NCBI GenBank assembly: GCA_963827545.1
Contig: CAWHBI010000006.1
Coordinates: forward strand, 1 to 64,000
Direction: 5' to 3'
DNA from: AWTP1-13 sp963827545
GTDB lineage: Bacteria > Pseudomonadota > Alphaproteobacteria > Rhizobiales > Hyphomicrobiaceae
DNA length: 64,000 nucleotides
Positions 27,719 through 38,669 of the stretch are shown here, in pieces. A program made the position numbers and the translations under genes. A model generated the notes under the pieces. It did not search any database, was not told the DNA's origin, and was given only the letters and a program-made list of their open reading frames with translations. How positions within the stretch are numbered: position 1 is the stretch's first letter; every line of letters begins with the position of its first letter.

Positions 27719-29215
27719 TCAACTAGCCACTTCGTCACGTCGTTTCCGGATCGCGGGTACGGCCACGATGATCAGGATCAGCACGGTAGCGATGATGAAG
27801 CCGAGGCTGATCGGCCGCGTGATGAACACCGAAGGGTCGCCGCGTCCCATCACCATCGAGCGCCTCAGATTGTCCTCCATCATCGGCCCGAGCACGAACC
27901 CGAGCAGCATCGGCGCCAGGCTGAACCCGAGCTTGACCAAGATGAATCCGACGATGCCGAACATGGCTGCCAGATAGATCTCGAACCCGCTATTGTTCAG
28001 GCTGTAGACCCCGATCGCCGAGAACGCCATGATGGCGGGAAACAGCAGGCGATAGGGCACCATGAGCATCCGGACCCAAAGGCCGATCAGCGGCAGGTTC
28101 AAGACGACGAGCATCAGGTTGCCGATCCACATGCTCGCGATCAGCCCCCAGAACAGATCGGGTCTCTGATTCATGACTTCCGGACCCGGCTGGATGCCTT
28201 GCATGGTGAGAGCGCCGAGCATCAGCGCCATCACGCCGCTCACCGGGAGGCCGAGCGTCAGCATGGGGATGAACTTGCACTGCGCGTCCGCGTTGTTGGC
28301 CGCCTCCGGCCCCGCCACGCCCTCTATGGCTCCACGACCGAAGCGCGAAGGGTCCTTGGCGATCTTCTTCTCCAGCATGTAGGACGCGAACGACGCCACC
28401 GCCGGGCCGGTGCCGGGCAGCACGCCAAAGAAGGCGCCGATCCCGGTCCCGCGCAGAATCGGAGCCAATGACTGCTTCATGTCCTGTCTGGTCGGCAAGA
28501 AGTTCGCGACACTGGAGGTGAGGAGGCGCGGTTCGCTCGACGCGCCGAGGTTGGCGATGATCTCGCCGACGGCGAATACGCCAACGGCGAGGACAATAAA
28601 GCCAATGCCATCCGTCAGCTCGGTGATCCCGAAGGCAAAGCGGGGGATGCCTGAATGGACGTCGTTGCCAACGGTGCCGAGCAGCAGTCCAAGGGTCACC
28701 ATGGCGAGCGACTTGGCCACATCACCCTGGGCGAGAACGGCGGCAGCGACGAGCCCCAGCAGCATCAGCGAGAAGTACTCGGGCGACCCGAATTTGAGCG
28801 CGAACTCTGCTAGCGGAGGGGCGAACAGCGCGATCAGAAGCGTGCCAACGGTGCCCGCGAAGAACGAACCGATGGCGGCAATCGCCAAGGCCGGGCCGGC
28901 GCGTCCCTGCCGCGCCATCTGGTAGCCGTCGATGCAGGTGACGACGCTCGAGGTCTCGCCGGGAAGGTTGACCAGGATGGCCGTGGTCGAGCCTCCGTAC
29001 TGGGCGCCGTAGTAGATCCCGGCCAGCATGATCAGCGCCGCGACTGGCGGAACACCAAAGGTGATCGGCAGCAGCATCGAGATGGTGGCGAGCGGACCGA
29101 TGCCCGGCAGCACGCCGATCAGCGTGCCGACGAGCACGCCGATGAAACAGTAGAGCAGGTTTTGCAGCGAGAAGGCGACGCTGAAGCCAAAGATGAGGCT
29201 GTTGAAGAGGTCCAT
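27719..29215 (-). CDS. tctA: Tripartite tricarboxylate transporter large permease (TctA)
   Basis: This 498-residue polytopic protein has about ten to twelve membrane helices and the two conserved TctA signatures, GVLPGIGPLATISMLLP near the N-terminus and FFGVLPGTGPAVASF in the second half. A third mark is QYGGSTTAILVNLPGE. It forms the secondary, ion-driven translocation pathway with TctB and receives substrate from TctC. Start 29215 (MDLFNSLIFG) is chosen over 29266 because the first helix follows directly. It lies 8 bp downstream of tctB. Confidence 0.93.
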   Translation of the reverse strand: MDLFNSLIFGFSVAFSLQNLLYCFIGVLVGTLIGVLPGIGPLATISMLLPITFGVPPVAALIMLAGIYYGAQYGGSTTAILVNLPGETSSVVTCIDGYQMARQGRAGPALAIAAIGSFFAGTVGTLLIALFAPPLAEFALKFGSPEYFSLMLLGLVAAAVLAQGDVAKSLAMVTLGLLLGTVGNDVHSGIPRFAFGITELTDGIGFIVLAVGVFAVGEIIANLGASSEPRLLTSSVANFLPTRQDMKQSLAPILRGTGIGAFFGVLPGTGPAVASFASYMLEKKIAKDPSRFGRGAIEGVAGPEAANNADAQCKFIPMLTLGLPVSGVMALMLGALTMQGIQPGPEVMNQRPDLFWGLIASMWIGNLMLVVLNLPLIGLWVRMLMVPYRLLFPAIMAFSAIGVYSLNNSGFEIYLAAMFGIVGFILVKLGFSLAPMLLGFVLGPMMEDNLRRSMVMGRGDPSVFITRPISLGFIIATVLILIIVAVPAIRKRRDEVAS

Positions 29216-29223
29216 GGGTGCCT

Positions 29224-29676
29224 TCAGAGCCCTACGAGCAACGGATAGGGCAGCCCAAGACCCCAAACGAACACGGCCATCGAGAACGCGATCAGGAGCG
29301 CGGCGAGAAGAATGACCTCCACGATCTTGAACTCGCTCCCGCCCGCCGCTGATCCGACGATCAGCGCCGCCAGCGCCGGCACCAACCCCGCACGGTCCAT
29401 CAGGAAGCCGAACAGCGCCAGCGAGAGGGGCAATACGATCACGGCGCGCAGCGACCAGCCGGCCTCGATTTTTTCGACGCTGCGCAGTCCCTTCACCAGC
29501 ACGTGGATGCCGAACAGCACGAGCGCCGTTCCCAGGACGGTGGGAAAGTATCCCGCCCCCATGCGCACCGCCGTGCCGAACGGATAGTCGCGGGCAATGA
29601 GCACAGCCAGGGCGCCGGTCATGATCAGGACTATGCCGGCCCAGAAATCCTTGTTGTCGAGAAACTCCAGTTTCAT
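29224..29676 (-). CDS. tctB: Tripartite tricarboxylate transporter small permease (TctB)
   Basis: This 150-residue protein has four hydrophobic helices and the TctB pattern: a first helix (FWAGIVLIMTGALAVLIA) followed by YPFGTAVRMGAGYFPTVLG, and a closing GLGLPYPLLVGL. It is the small membrane partner of TctA. The start at 29676 has GGGAGG about ten bases upstream. The gene lies between tctC (131 bp upstream) and tctA. Confidence 0.9.
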   Translation of the reverse strand: MKLEFLDNKDFWAGIVLIMTGALAVLIARDYPFGTAVRMGAGYFPTVLGTALVLFGIHVLVKGLRSVEKIEAGWSLRAVIVLPLSLALFGFLMDRAGLVPALAALIVGSAAGGSEFKIVEVILLAALLIAFSMAVFVWGLGLPYPLLVGL

Positions 29677-29807
29677 TGCGAACGCCTCCCCCAGGTGTTG
29701 GCAGTGCCTTTTTGGCCGAATACCGATGCTCACGCCTGCCAGGTCCAGCCTCGATCGAGGCGCGCCGGCGTCAATGCGGGCATCGTCCCTGTCGCGGGCC
29801 TCGAGGC

Positions 29808-30777
29808 CTACTCCGGCTTGATGTTGGCCTCTTTGACGACCCGCTGCCACTTTGCGAGCTCGGCCTCGATGAACTGTCCGAACTCGGCCGGGGACTTCTG
29901 CACCACCTCTGCGCCCTCCGTGGAGAACTGCTTTTGCGTCTCGGGCGAGGAGAGGACGACGGCGAGCTCCTTGGAAAGCCTGTCGACGACAGCCTGCGGC
30001 GTGCCTACGGGTGCAACAACGCCCCACCAGTTGGCCATCTCGTACCCGGGCACCCCGGCTTCAGCGATGGTCGGAACGTCGGGCAGGATGGCTGAGCGCT
30101 TGGCGCCGCCCGTGCCGAGCGCCCTGAGCTTGCCTGAGCGGATGTGGGGCATGGTCTGAACGAGCGAGCTGAACAGAACCTGGCTGTGGCCGCCGACCAC
30201 GTCGATCATCGCCGGCCCGCCGCCCTTGAACGGCACGTGCACGATATTGACGCTGGCCATCAGCTTGAAGAGCTCGGAGCCCATGTGCTGGAAGCTGCCG
30301 GGCCCCGCGGACGCATAGTTGAGCTCTCCGGGCTTCTGCTTGGCAAGCGCGATGAGCTCCTGCAACCGAGGTGACCGGGACGGACGGATGGACGCTCAGC
30401 ACATTGGCGCCCGACCCGATCATGGCAACGGGAACGAACGACTTGATCGGGTCGTATCTCAGCTTGTAGAGGCCAGGGTTGACGGCATGCGCCAGCGAGA
30501 TGACGAGGAGCGTATAGCCATCCGGCGGGGCATTCGCCGCAACCTCGGTCCCGAGCACGCCGCCGGCGCCACCGCGATTGTCCACGACCACCTGCTTGCC
30601 GAGCCGTTCGCCGAGCTGAGTGGCAACTATGCGGCCGACCACATCATTGCTGCCGCCCGGCGGGAACGGAATGATGAGCCGCAGCGGCTTGGTCGGGTAG
30701 TCCTGCGCGGCCGCCGCCGTCGTCAACGCGAGCAGCACACCGAAGGCTTTGAGCAGCGATTGCCGCGTTTTGTGCAT
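29808..30777 (-). pseudogene. tctC: Tripartite tricarboxylate transporter substrate-binding protein (TctC), one frameshift
   Basis: This is the receptor of the adjacent tctBA pair, with a signal peptide (KAFGVLLALTTAAAAQD) and the family start KPLRLIIPFPPGGSND. The frame breaks at an AA pair at 30364-30365. Removing one base joins SVHPSVPVTSV to QELIALAKQKPGELNYAS and gives a normal 322-residue protein ending at 29808. Gene length is 3n+1. Since tctB and tctA are intact, loss of the receptor alone would be odd, which favours a consensus error. Confidence 0.85.
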
Positions 30778-30932
30778 CGGCGCCTCCCTCTTTTTTGTTT
30801 CCTTCCCGCACAGCTTATGCGCGAGCCGCAACCCCACATAGTCATTGTGTGCGCTGCCCCGTCAACCGCGATGCTTGCGCCAGAGACTGAGTCAGGCTCC
30901 CGCTGACAGCGGTCGCACTATTTGTCGCTGCG

Positions 30933-32530
30933 CTACTTGTCCAGCCACACGTTGTCGAAGCGCCAGTTGTTGTAGAGACTGTTGTGCTGCAGGACGAAGC
31001 CCTTGACGTGAGGATGCCAGCACAGCCCCGCGACGCCCTGCGCAATGATCGGCCGGGCGACGTCCTCGGCAAGTTTCTTCTCTACCTCCCACACCAGACT
31101 GCGGCGCTTCGCGAGATCGGTCTCTCGCGACTGCTGATCGATGAGCTTCTCCACCTCCGGGTTGCAGTACTTGGTGTAGTTGCGCTCCGAGCCGCAGGCG
31201 TAATTCTCGTAGAGGTTGACGTCGGGGTCATCGAGCGCGGCTGCGGTCAGGTTCATGCCGACCGAGTATTCTCCGCGCGCGACCTTGGAGAACCAGACGC
31301 TGGTATCGATGACGTCCAGCTCCCCCTCGACGTGGACCTTCCTGAGCTGGTCGATCAGGATCACCGCCGGATCGCGATAAAGTGGAATGTTGCGGGTCGC
31401 CACCTTGATCTTGAGCGGCTTGTTGGGTCCGTAGCCCAGCCCCTCCATGATCGCGCGGGCTTGCACGCGGCTCTTTTCCACATCGAGGCCGTAGCCTGGC
31501 AGCGCGGCGACGACTTCGGGCGGCATGCCCCAGCTCCCTTCGGGCCCGGCGAGCATGACGCCGCCGATCTTGGCCTGGCCGTCGGTGATGATGTCGATGA
31601 AGGCCTTGCGGTCGAGGGCGAGCGCCAGCGCCGACCGAATCTTGGCGTCGTTGAAGGGCGGGACGTCGCGGTTGACGATGAGGTTGAACGAATTGTTGGT
31701 CGGCTGCAGCTCGCAGATCGCCTTCGGGAGCTGCGACTGGACATCCTTCGTCAGCGCAACGGTCAGATCCAGAGAGAACGTCATGTCGAACTCGCCGGCG
31801 ACGAAGGCCAGGGCACGGGTCGACCGGTTGGAGACGACGCGCCAATCGATGCCATCGAGATAGGGATGCCCCTTGCGCCAATAGTCGGGGTTGCGCACGA
31901 GCTTGACGGACTCGTTGCTCTTGAACTCCACGAACTTGAACGGCCCGGTGCCGATCGGCTTGGTGCGCATGTCGGCCGCCGACACGTGGCAGGGATAGAC
32001 AGGGTTGTAGCCGGTGGCGAAGAGCGAGAGGAACGAGGCCTGCGGCCGGTTGAGCTGAAAGGCCACCTCATGCTCGCCGATAACCTGCACCTCCTTCAGA
32101 TTATGCCACCAGATCTTGCGCGGGTTCTTGCGGAAACTGGTCCGCGCGCTTGTCCTGCAGCCACTCGAGAGTGCAGGCGACGTCCTTGGCCGTGAACGGC
32201 TTGCCGTCGTGCCACCTCACGCCCTCGCGCAGCTTGAAGGTGAGTTTGGTCTTGTCGCCGTTCCACGCCCAGCTCGTCGCAAGCTCGGGCTGGATCCCAT
32301 CCACGGTGTTGAGCTTCTGGTGCTGGTCATAAAGGACCAGGTTGCTGTAGACGCTCATGAACGGCGTCACGGTCGAGACGGTGGCCTCCTCGTGGATCGA
32401 GGCGCTCGGCGGGTTGTCCCAGATGTACATGCGCAGCGTGCCGCCCTGTTTCTGGGCGAACGCCGGGCCGGCGGCGAGCAGCACAGCAACCAGCAGACGC
32501 GACGGCGACAGTTGCGAGCCTCTGGTGCAT
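30933..32530 (-). pseudogene. Peptide-type ABC transporter substrate-binding protein, two frameshifts (paralog of 62155-63767)
   Basis: This SBP_bac_5-family receptor of about 531 residues has no permease genes beside it. The start at 32530 (MHQRLATVAVA) has a strong GGAGGTGAGG site. One extra base near 32500, inside the signal peptide, shifts to the frame RLLVAVLLAAGPAFAQ. A second extra base in the AAA run 32135-32137 separates DKRADQF from RKNPRKIWWHNLKEV. Gene length is 3n+2, as two insertions predict. The C-terminal part (ENYACGSERNYTKYCNPEVE) is closely similar to the second copy at the window end. Confidence 0.8.
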
Positions 32531-32614
32531 CCTCACCTCCCGTTTGCGGCTCCCCGGCTCGGGTGCGCCGTGGCCGATATCCGTGCGAGGCTCTGTGCCG
32601 ACGTGCGCACCATA

Positions 32615-34223
<1,609 letters not shown>

Positions 34224-34235
34224 ATGCTCCCCGCG

Positions 34236-34345
34236 GCGTCATCCCCGCGAAGGCGGGGACCCATGCAGCTCTCCACGAGCGCTTGGCCCGGTGTCGTGGA
34301 TTCCCGCCGTCATGCCGAAGGCGTGCCTCCGGCGCACGGGAATGA
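34236..34345. repeat. GTCATCCCCGCGAAGGCGGGGAC-type repeat, copy 2
   Basis: The segment starts with a hairpin GTCATCCCCGCGAAGGCGGGGAC and ends with CCGTCATGCCGAAGGCGTGCCTCCGGCGCACGGGAATGACG, whose outer bases pair with the start. A related copy, arranged the other way round, is near 10310-10425. It fills the gap between mccB and the rhodanese gene. Confidence 0.7.
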
Positions 34346-34348
34346 CGT

Positions 34349-34756
34349 CTACTTCTTCCCCTCACCCGGCTCCACGGGCCCGCCCGCCTCCTTCCAGCCC
34401 CTGAAGCCGCCCAGGATGTGCGCCACCGGCTTCAGCCCCATGTCCTGCGCCGTCTTGGCGGCGAGCGCCGAGCGCAGGCCCCCGGCGCAGAAGAACACGA
34501 ACTTCTTGTCCTCGCCGAACCGCTCCTTGTAGTAGGGGCTCTCCGGATCGATCCAGAACTCCAGCATGCCGCGCGTGACGTTGAAGGTGCCCGGCACCTT
34601 GCCGTCGCGCTCGCGCTCGCGCGGGTCGCGCAGGTCGACCAGCACCACGTCGTCGCGCCCGGCGAGCTTCACGGCCTCGGCTGCCGGGATCTCCTCGATC
34701 TCGCGCTTGGCGGCCTCCACCATCGACTTCACGCTCTTGGTGATCTTCTGTGGCAC
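34349..34756 (-). CDS. Rhodanese-like domain protein
   Basis: This 135-residue single-domain protein has the rhodanese fold: VVLVDLRDPRERERDGKVPG, a middle EFWIDPESPYYKE insertion typical of one rhodanese subfamily, and the active-site loop FFCAGGLRSALAA with the catalytic cysteine. It would transfer sulfane sulfur; the physiological acceptor is unknown. A GTG start at 34756 is chosen because GGAGG lies nine bases upstream and homologs start nearby (KSVKSMVEAAK). It is upstream of mccB on the same strand, separated by a repeat. Confidence 0.85.
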   Translation of the reverse strand: MPQKITKSVKSMVEAAKREIEEIPAAEAVKLAGRDDVVLVDLRDPRERERDGKVPGTFNVTRGMLEFWIDPESPYYKERFGEDKKFVFFCAGGLRSALAAKTAQDMGLKPVAHILGGFRGWKEAGGPVEPGEGKK

Positions 34757-34886
34757 CTTGCGTCCTCCATCACGAACCTGCCCAGGCCGCACACGCGCGG
34801 CCGCTCGCTCCTGTTTTACTTCGCCCGCCCTCGCAGCGCCACGTTTCCTTGGCTAGGGTCAGTGGCGAATCAGGTAGCCCTCGCTC

Positions 34887-35342
34887 ATGATCGCTCGCCT
34901 TTGCTGCTGCGCCCTCTTCCTCCTGCTCGCTGCGTGCGCGGCGGCGCTGCCCGGCTATTCGCCGCCTCCCTTCAAGGAGAAGAGCAAGCTCAGTCAAACT
35001 CTGAAGAGCGGCGACGTTGCCGAGGGTGGCGAGTACCAGATGAGCGCGGACGAGACGGCGATGGATTGCCGCCGCACCACCGGCTCGATGATGATCACGA
35101 TCAACCGCCTCAAGCACAGGGACGCCGAGGTGCAGCCCTCGGCGCTGGCTTCGACCGCGCAAAAAGCCGTCACGCCGATATTCGGCGGCTCGACCAAAGG
35201 CACGGACCGGCAGGCCGAGTATGCGCGCGAGCGTGCCAAGCTCGACGCCTACAACCGGCACCTCGCCTCGAAGAACTGCAGAACGGTCGACATCGAGGCC
35301 GAATTGGCACGGCCGCCCGAGCCTGCCGACAAGAAGCATTGA
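34887..35342 (+). CDS. Small lipoprotein of unknown function
   Basis: This 151-residue protein has a lipoprotein signal with lipobox LLAAC, so Cys17 should be lipidated and anchor it to a membrane. The mature protein contains a conserved-looking segment ETAMDCRRTTGSMMITINRLK and ends in lysines. It has no recognised domain. It is divergent from the rhodanese gene and convergent with the YdcF-family gene. Confidence 0.65.
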   Translation: MIARLCCCALFLLLAACAAALPGYSPPPFKEKSKLSQTLKSGDVAEGGEYQMSADETAMDCRRTTGSMMITINRLKHRDAEVQPSALASTAQKAVTPIFGGSTKGTDRQAEYARERAKLDAYNRHLASKNCRTVDIEAELARPPEPADKKH

Positions 35343-35406
35343 GCCGGCTGCGCCACCTTCTACGGCGCCGCGCCAGTGCCCCTCTGAAAATTGCGGATTG
35401 CTCATG

Positions 35407-36207
35407 TCAGGGTCCAGGCAGGATCGCGCCCGTGCGGCCTGCCAGATAGTATATGACGAGGCCGACATATTCGCGGGTCACCGCGTCGATCCGCTTCAGG
35501 CCGTCGGCGATGGAACCAGGCCACCGGGCCCACTCGAGCTCGCGCGAGGTCCGATAGTCGACCGGCCAGGCCTCGACCATGAACCCCGCCCGGCGAAAGC
35601 ATCCCATCGCGCGCGGCATGTGCGCCGCCGACGTCACCAGCAGCCAGCGCTCGTTCGGCTTGGGTTTGACGATGCGGGCCGTGAGCACGGCATTCTCGTA
35701 GGTGTCGCGCGACTGCGATTCCAGCGTGATCCGGTCTTGCGCAACTCCCAGCGCCTCGAACAGCCGCCCCGCCATGTCGGCTTCCACCTGATGCGCTCCC
35801 GCGAGCACCCCCGAGCCGCCACTGAAGACGAGCCGCGCCTGCGGCAGGCGCCGGGCCAGCACGACGCTCTCGGTATATCTCTCGGCCGCCTCGTTGAGCG
35901 GCGCCAGCTCCGGGCGGCCGACGATCCGGCTGTCCTCTCCGCCGCCGAGCACGATGATGCCGGTGATCGCTTTGCCGTCGCGCTCCAGGTCGGCCCGCGC
36001 GAAGCGCTCCTCCAGTGGCTGGATCATCGCATCGCTGAGCGGCGACAGACCACAGATGATGAGCGCGACCACAGCGCCCCACAGCATCCGGCTGCCAAGC
36101 CGATGCCATGCCGTGCCGGCGAGTGCCGCGCCGGCAATTATGGCGCCGACCATCAGCGAGGAGGGCTGCACCAGGAACCAGAGGACTTTCGCCAGAAAGA
36201 AGAACAC
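35407..36207 (-). CDS. YdcF/SanA (DUF218) family membrane protein
   Basis: This 266-residue protein has two N-terminal membrane helices followed by a DUF218 domain with a Rossmann-like fold: GIIVLGGGEDSRI, RLVFSGGSGVLAG, QSRDTYENAV and LLVTSAAHMPRAMGCFRRAGF. Relatives (ElyC, SanA, YdcF) act in envelope integrity, and some bind S-adenosylmethionine. A GTG start at 36207 is used because no ATG occurs before the first helix. It is immediately downstream of the SRPBCC gene (24 bp). Confidence 0.83.
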   Translation of the reverse strand: MFFFLAKVLWFLVQPSSLMVGAIIAGAALAGTAWHRLGSRMLWGAVVALIICGLSPLSDAMIQPLEERFARADLERDGKAITGIIVLGGGEDSRIVGRPELAPLNEAAERYTESVVLARRLPQARLVFSGGSGVLAGAHQVEADMAGRLFEALGVAQDRITLESQSRDTYENAVLTARIVKPKPNERWLLVTSAAHMPRAMGCFRRAGFMVEAWPVDYRTSRELEWARWPGSIADGLKRIDAVTREYVGLVIYYLAGRTGAILPGP

Positions 36208-36231
36208 CCAACCCGCCCCCTGCCCGCGGCC

Positions 36232-36663
36232 TCATGCGCTCTCTGCCCGGGCCTTCAGCGCCCGGTTCATCGCCTCGAAGCCAGCGCGCGTGGCCTTCTC
36301 TGCCATCCAACTGATCGGCACGACGAGGGCGCCACGGAACGTCTCGAAGTGCTCGAAGCGGCAGCGGCCCGCGTCCTCAGGCACGACGCGAAAGCCGTGC
36401 TCGCCGTCGAACAGGCCGGGAAATCCAAGATGGCCGAGCCACCGAAGCTCCCGCCCCGGCTCGAGCTTGACGATGGTGGGCCGAAACTTCATCGGGCTCT
36501 TGCCCGGCGGCGTGATCTCCACCTCCAGGCGCTCGCCCACGGCCAGCTTGCCAGTCGCTTTGGCGAACGGGTTCCATTCCGGCCACTGCTCGGTGGCGAT
36601 GAGAATGTCCCACACGCGCGCCGCCGGCGCCCCGATGCCGATCTCGGTGTGGATGGTCTTCAT
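36232..36663 (-). CDS. SRPBCC-family ligand-binding protein
   Basis: This 143-residue protein has the START-like helix-grip fold: TEIGIGAPAARVWDIL, then WPEWNPF, an extended sheet (LEVEITPPGKSPMKFRPT) and a long C-terminal helix. Members bind hydrophobic ligands or act as polyketide cyclase-like enzymes. Its ATG overlaps the thiolase stop codon (ATGA), so it is translationally coupled to the thiolase, suggesting a role in the same acyl-CoA pathway. Confidence 0.8.
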   Translation of the reverse strand: MKTIHTEIGIGAPAARVWDILIATEQWPEWNPFAKATGKLAVGERLEVEITPPGKSPMKFRPTIVKLEPGRELRWLGHLGFPGLFDGEHGFRVVPEDAGRCRFEHFETFRGALVVPISWMAEKATRAGFEAMNRALKARAESA

Positions 36664-37862
36664 GCGGTGCGCTCGACGGCCACCGCCGTCGCCTCGCCGC
36701 CGCCGATGCACAGCGCCGCCACGCCCTTGCGCTCGCGGTACTTCTCCATGGCCGAAAGCAGCGTCACCAGGATGCGCGCGCCCGACGCCCCGATCGGGTG
36801 GCCAAGCGCGCACGCGCCGCCGTGCACGTTCATCTTCGCGTGCGGCAGGGAAAGCTCGCGCATGGCGGCCATGGTCACCACGGCGAACGCCTCGTTGACC
36901 TCGTAGAGCCCCACGTCCTTGGCATCCCAGCCCACCTCTTCGAGCAACCTTCTGATCGCAAAGACCGGCGCCGTGGTGAACCAGGCAGGCGCCTGCGCGA
37001 TGCCGGCCGTGCCGGCGATTCTGGCGAGCGGCTCGAGCTTGCGCCGCTTCGCCTCGCTCATCCGCATCAGCACGAGCGCCGCCGCGCCGTCCGAGATCGA
37101 GCTGGAGTTGGCGGGCGTCACCGTGCCGCCATCGCGGAAGGCGGGCTTGAGCTTCGCGATCTTGGCCAGGTCGGCCGTGAACGGCTGCTCGTCTCGGCTG
37201 ACCTCCGTCGTGCCGGAGCGCCCCTTCACCTCAACCGGCACGATCTCCTTGGCGAACGAGCCGTCCTCGTTCGCCGTCTTCGCGCGCTTGAGGCTCTCGA
37301 TCGCGAAGGCATCCTGCGCCTCGCGCGTGAACTGGTAGTGCTGCGCCGTATCCTCGGCGAAGGCGCCCATCAGCCGGCCCCTGTCGTAGGCATCCTCCAG
37401 CCCGTCGAGGAACATGTGGTCCTTGACCTCGGCATGCCCGAGGCGTGCGCCGCCGCGCATCTTGGGCAGCAGGTAGGGCGCGTTGGTCATGCTCTCCATG
37501 CCGCCGGCCACTACGATGTCTCTAGGCCGCGCATGCAGGCCGTCGTAGGCCATCATCACCGTCTTCATGCCCGAGCCGCACATCTTGTTGACGGTCGTGC
37601 AGGGCACCGACTGGGGCAGCCCTGCACCCAGCGCCGCCTGCCGCGCCGGCGCCTGGCCCTGGCCAGCCGGCAGCACGCAGCCCATGTGCACCTCGCTCAC
37701 GTCCTGTGGCGCGATGCCGGCACGCTCGACCGCCGCCTTGATCGCAGCGCTGCCGAGCTGTGGCGCACTGAGCGGCGCCAACGCGCCCTGGAAGCCGCCG
37801 ATCGCCGTGCGCGCCATGCCGACGATGACGATGGGGTCTTCTGCGCCTGTCATGACAGCCAT
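36660..37862 (-). CDS. Acetyl-CoA C-acetyltransferase (thiolase)
   Basis: This 400-residue thiolase makes or cleaves acetoacetyl-CoA, the last stage of leucine breakdown. The nucleophilic cysteine is in NKMCGSGMK, the His of NEAFA-type loop is replaced by the standard EVNEAFAVV context, and the C-terminal Cys and His are in GGACALGHPIGASGAR. Start 37862 (MAVMTG) is used; an internal ATG at 37853 is possible. It lies in the region of mccB and isovaleryl-CoA dehydrogenase genes, consistent with branched-chain degradation, though a role in polyhydroxyalkanoate synthesis cannot be excluded. Confidence 0.9.
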   Translation of the reverse strand: MAVMTGAEDPIVIVGMARTAIGGFQGALAPLSAPQLGSAAIKAAVERAGIAPQDVSEVHMGCVLPAGQGQAPARQAALGAGLPQSVPCTTVNKMCGSGMKTVMMAYDGLHARPRDIVVAGGMESMTNAPYLLPKMRGGARLGHAEVKDHMFLDGLEDAYDRGRLMGAFAEDTAQHYQFTREAQDAFAIESLKRAKTANEDGSFAKEIVPVEVKGRSGTTEVSRDEQPFTADLAKIAKLKPAFRDGGTVTPANSSSISDGAAALVLMRMSEAKRRKLEPLARIAGTAGIAQAPAWFTTAPVFAIRRLLEEVGWDAKDVGLYEVNEAFAVVTMAAMRELSLPHAKMNVHGGACALGHPIGASGARILVTLLSAMEKYRERKGVAALCIGGGEATAVAVERTA

Positions 37863-37978
37863 CTCTCGTTTGCCTCTGCTTGGGAGCCGATGGAACACGC
37901 CGCGCCGCATCCGGTCAATGTGGCCGGCGCAGCACCTCGAGCCCCGCCGGCAATCGCCGGCGAGGGTGCGACGGGTAC

Positions 37979-38098
37979 GCGGGTGCCTTGTCGGCAACCG
38001 CGGGGCCTTGCGGCCCCAGGAGGCCGTGAGACCTCCTCGGGGACCCTTGCGGGTCCTCTGGGACCTCGCGGTCCCGGGGGTTGCCTTACGGCACCCGC
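37979..38098. other. Nested array of four short hairpins closed by a long outer stem
   Basis: The outer stem pairs 37979-37987 with 38090-38098, continuing after a small internal loop (TTGTC opposite TTAC) with 37993-37999 against 38079-38085. Inside are four hairpins: GGGGCC/GGCCCC (38002-38017, loop TTGC), AGGAGG/CCTCCT (38018-38037), GGACCC/GGGTCC (38041-38056, loop TTGC) and GGGACC/GGTCCC (38060-38075, loop TCGC). All paired bases were read directly. Whether this works as DNA or RNA is unknown. Confidence 0.7.
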
Positions 38099-38418
38099 GT
38101 GCGGCGATTTGTGTCCCGCTGCAAGCTTTGGCGTCCCGCTCGCCCAATGAGAGCTTCACGGTTGGCCTTGAGCCTTGTGGGCGGTCGCCGGCTCGGCGCC
38201 CATTGCTGGTGCTCTGCCGGAAACGGTCGCAGCGGGCCTCCTGGACCTCGAGCCATCCAGCTCTCCTTCCAGGCGCCGGTCGCTTGCACGTGAAGGACGG
38301 ATGCGCATTTCACGTCCCGTCGCAACAAGCGACGCGCGCATCATCACACGGCGCGGCGAGAGCGGGGATAAGCACTCTTCGCAATGCCATCTGCAACCAG
38401 CGTTAATGCGCCCCGAAG

Positions 38419-38662
38419 GTAGGGCGCAATAAGGCGACAGCCGCATTGCGCCGATCCACCCGAACCGCAGCGCGCCACCGCCCGTGGAACACGTCGCATC
38501 GGTGCAATGCGCTACCGCTTATTGCACCCTACGACCGCTGCTCGCAGCGTAGGGCGCAATAAGGCGTCAGCCGCATTGCGCCGATCTACGCAAACCGCAG
38601 TGCGCCGCCGCTCCTGGAACACGTCGCATCGGTGCAATGCGCTACCGCTTATTGCACCCTAC
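38419..38662. repeat. Tandem pair of 114-bp palindromic units (130-bp period)
   Basis: Units at 38419-38532 and 38549-38662 both begin GTAGGGCGCAATAAGGCG and end GCTTATTGCACCCTAC, which are inverted repeats of each other, and both contain GCATTGCGCCGAT and CATCGGTGCAATGC arms. They differ at only a handful of positions. A partial relative is near 10500-10535. The array ends eight bases before the stop codon of the isovaleryl-CoA dehydrogenase gene. Confidence 0.85.
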
Positions 38663-38669
38663 GCCCGCC

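Larger units (their letters stand above)
37863..38669. other. Long intergenic region with hairpin array and tandem repeat
   Basis: This 807-bp gap between the isovaleryl-CoA dehydrogenase stop and the thiolase start contains no credible gene. It holds the four-hairpin array at 37979-38098 and a tandem pair of 114-bp palindromic units at 38419-38662. The portion 38100-38400 matches nothing else in the window. The thiolase promoter must lie within or upstream of the hairpin array. Confidence 0.65.
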
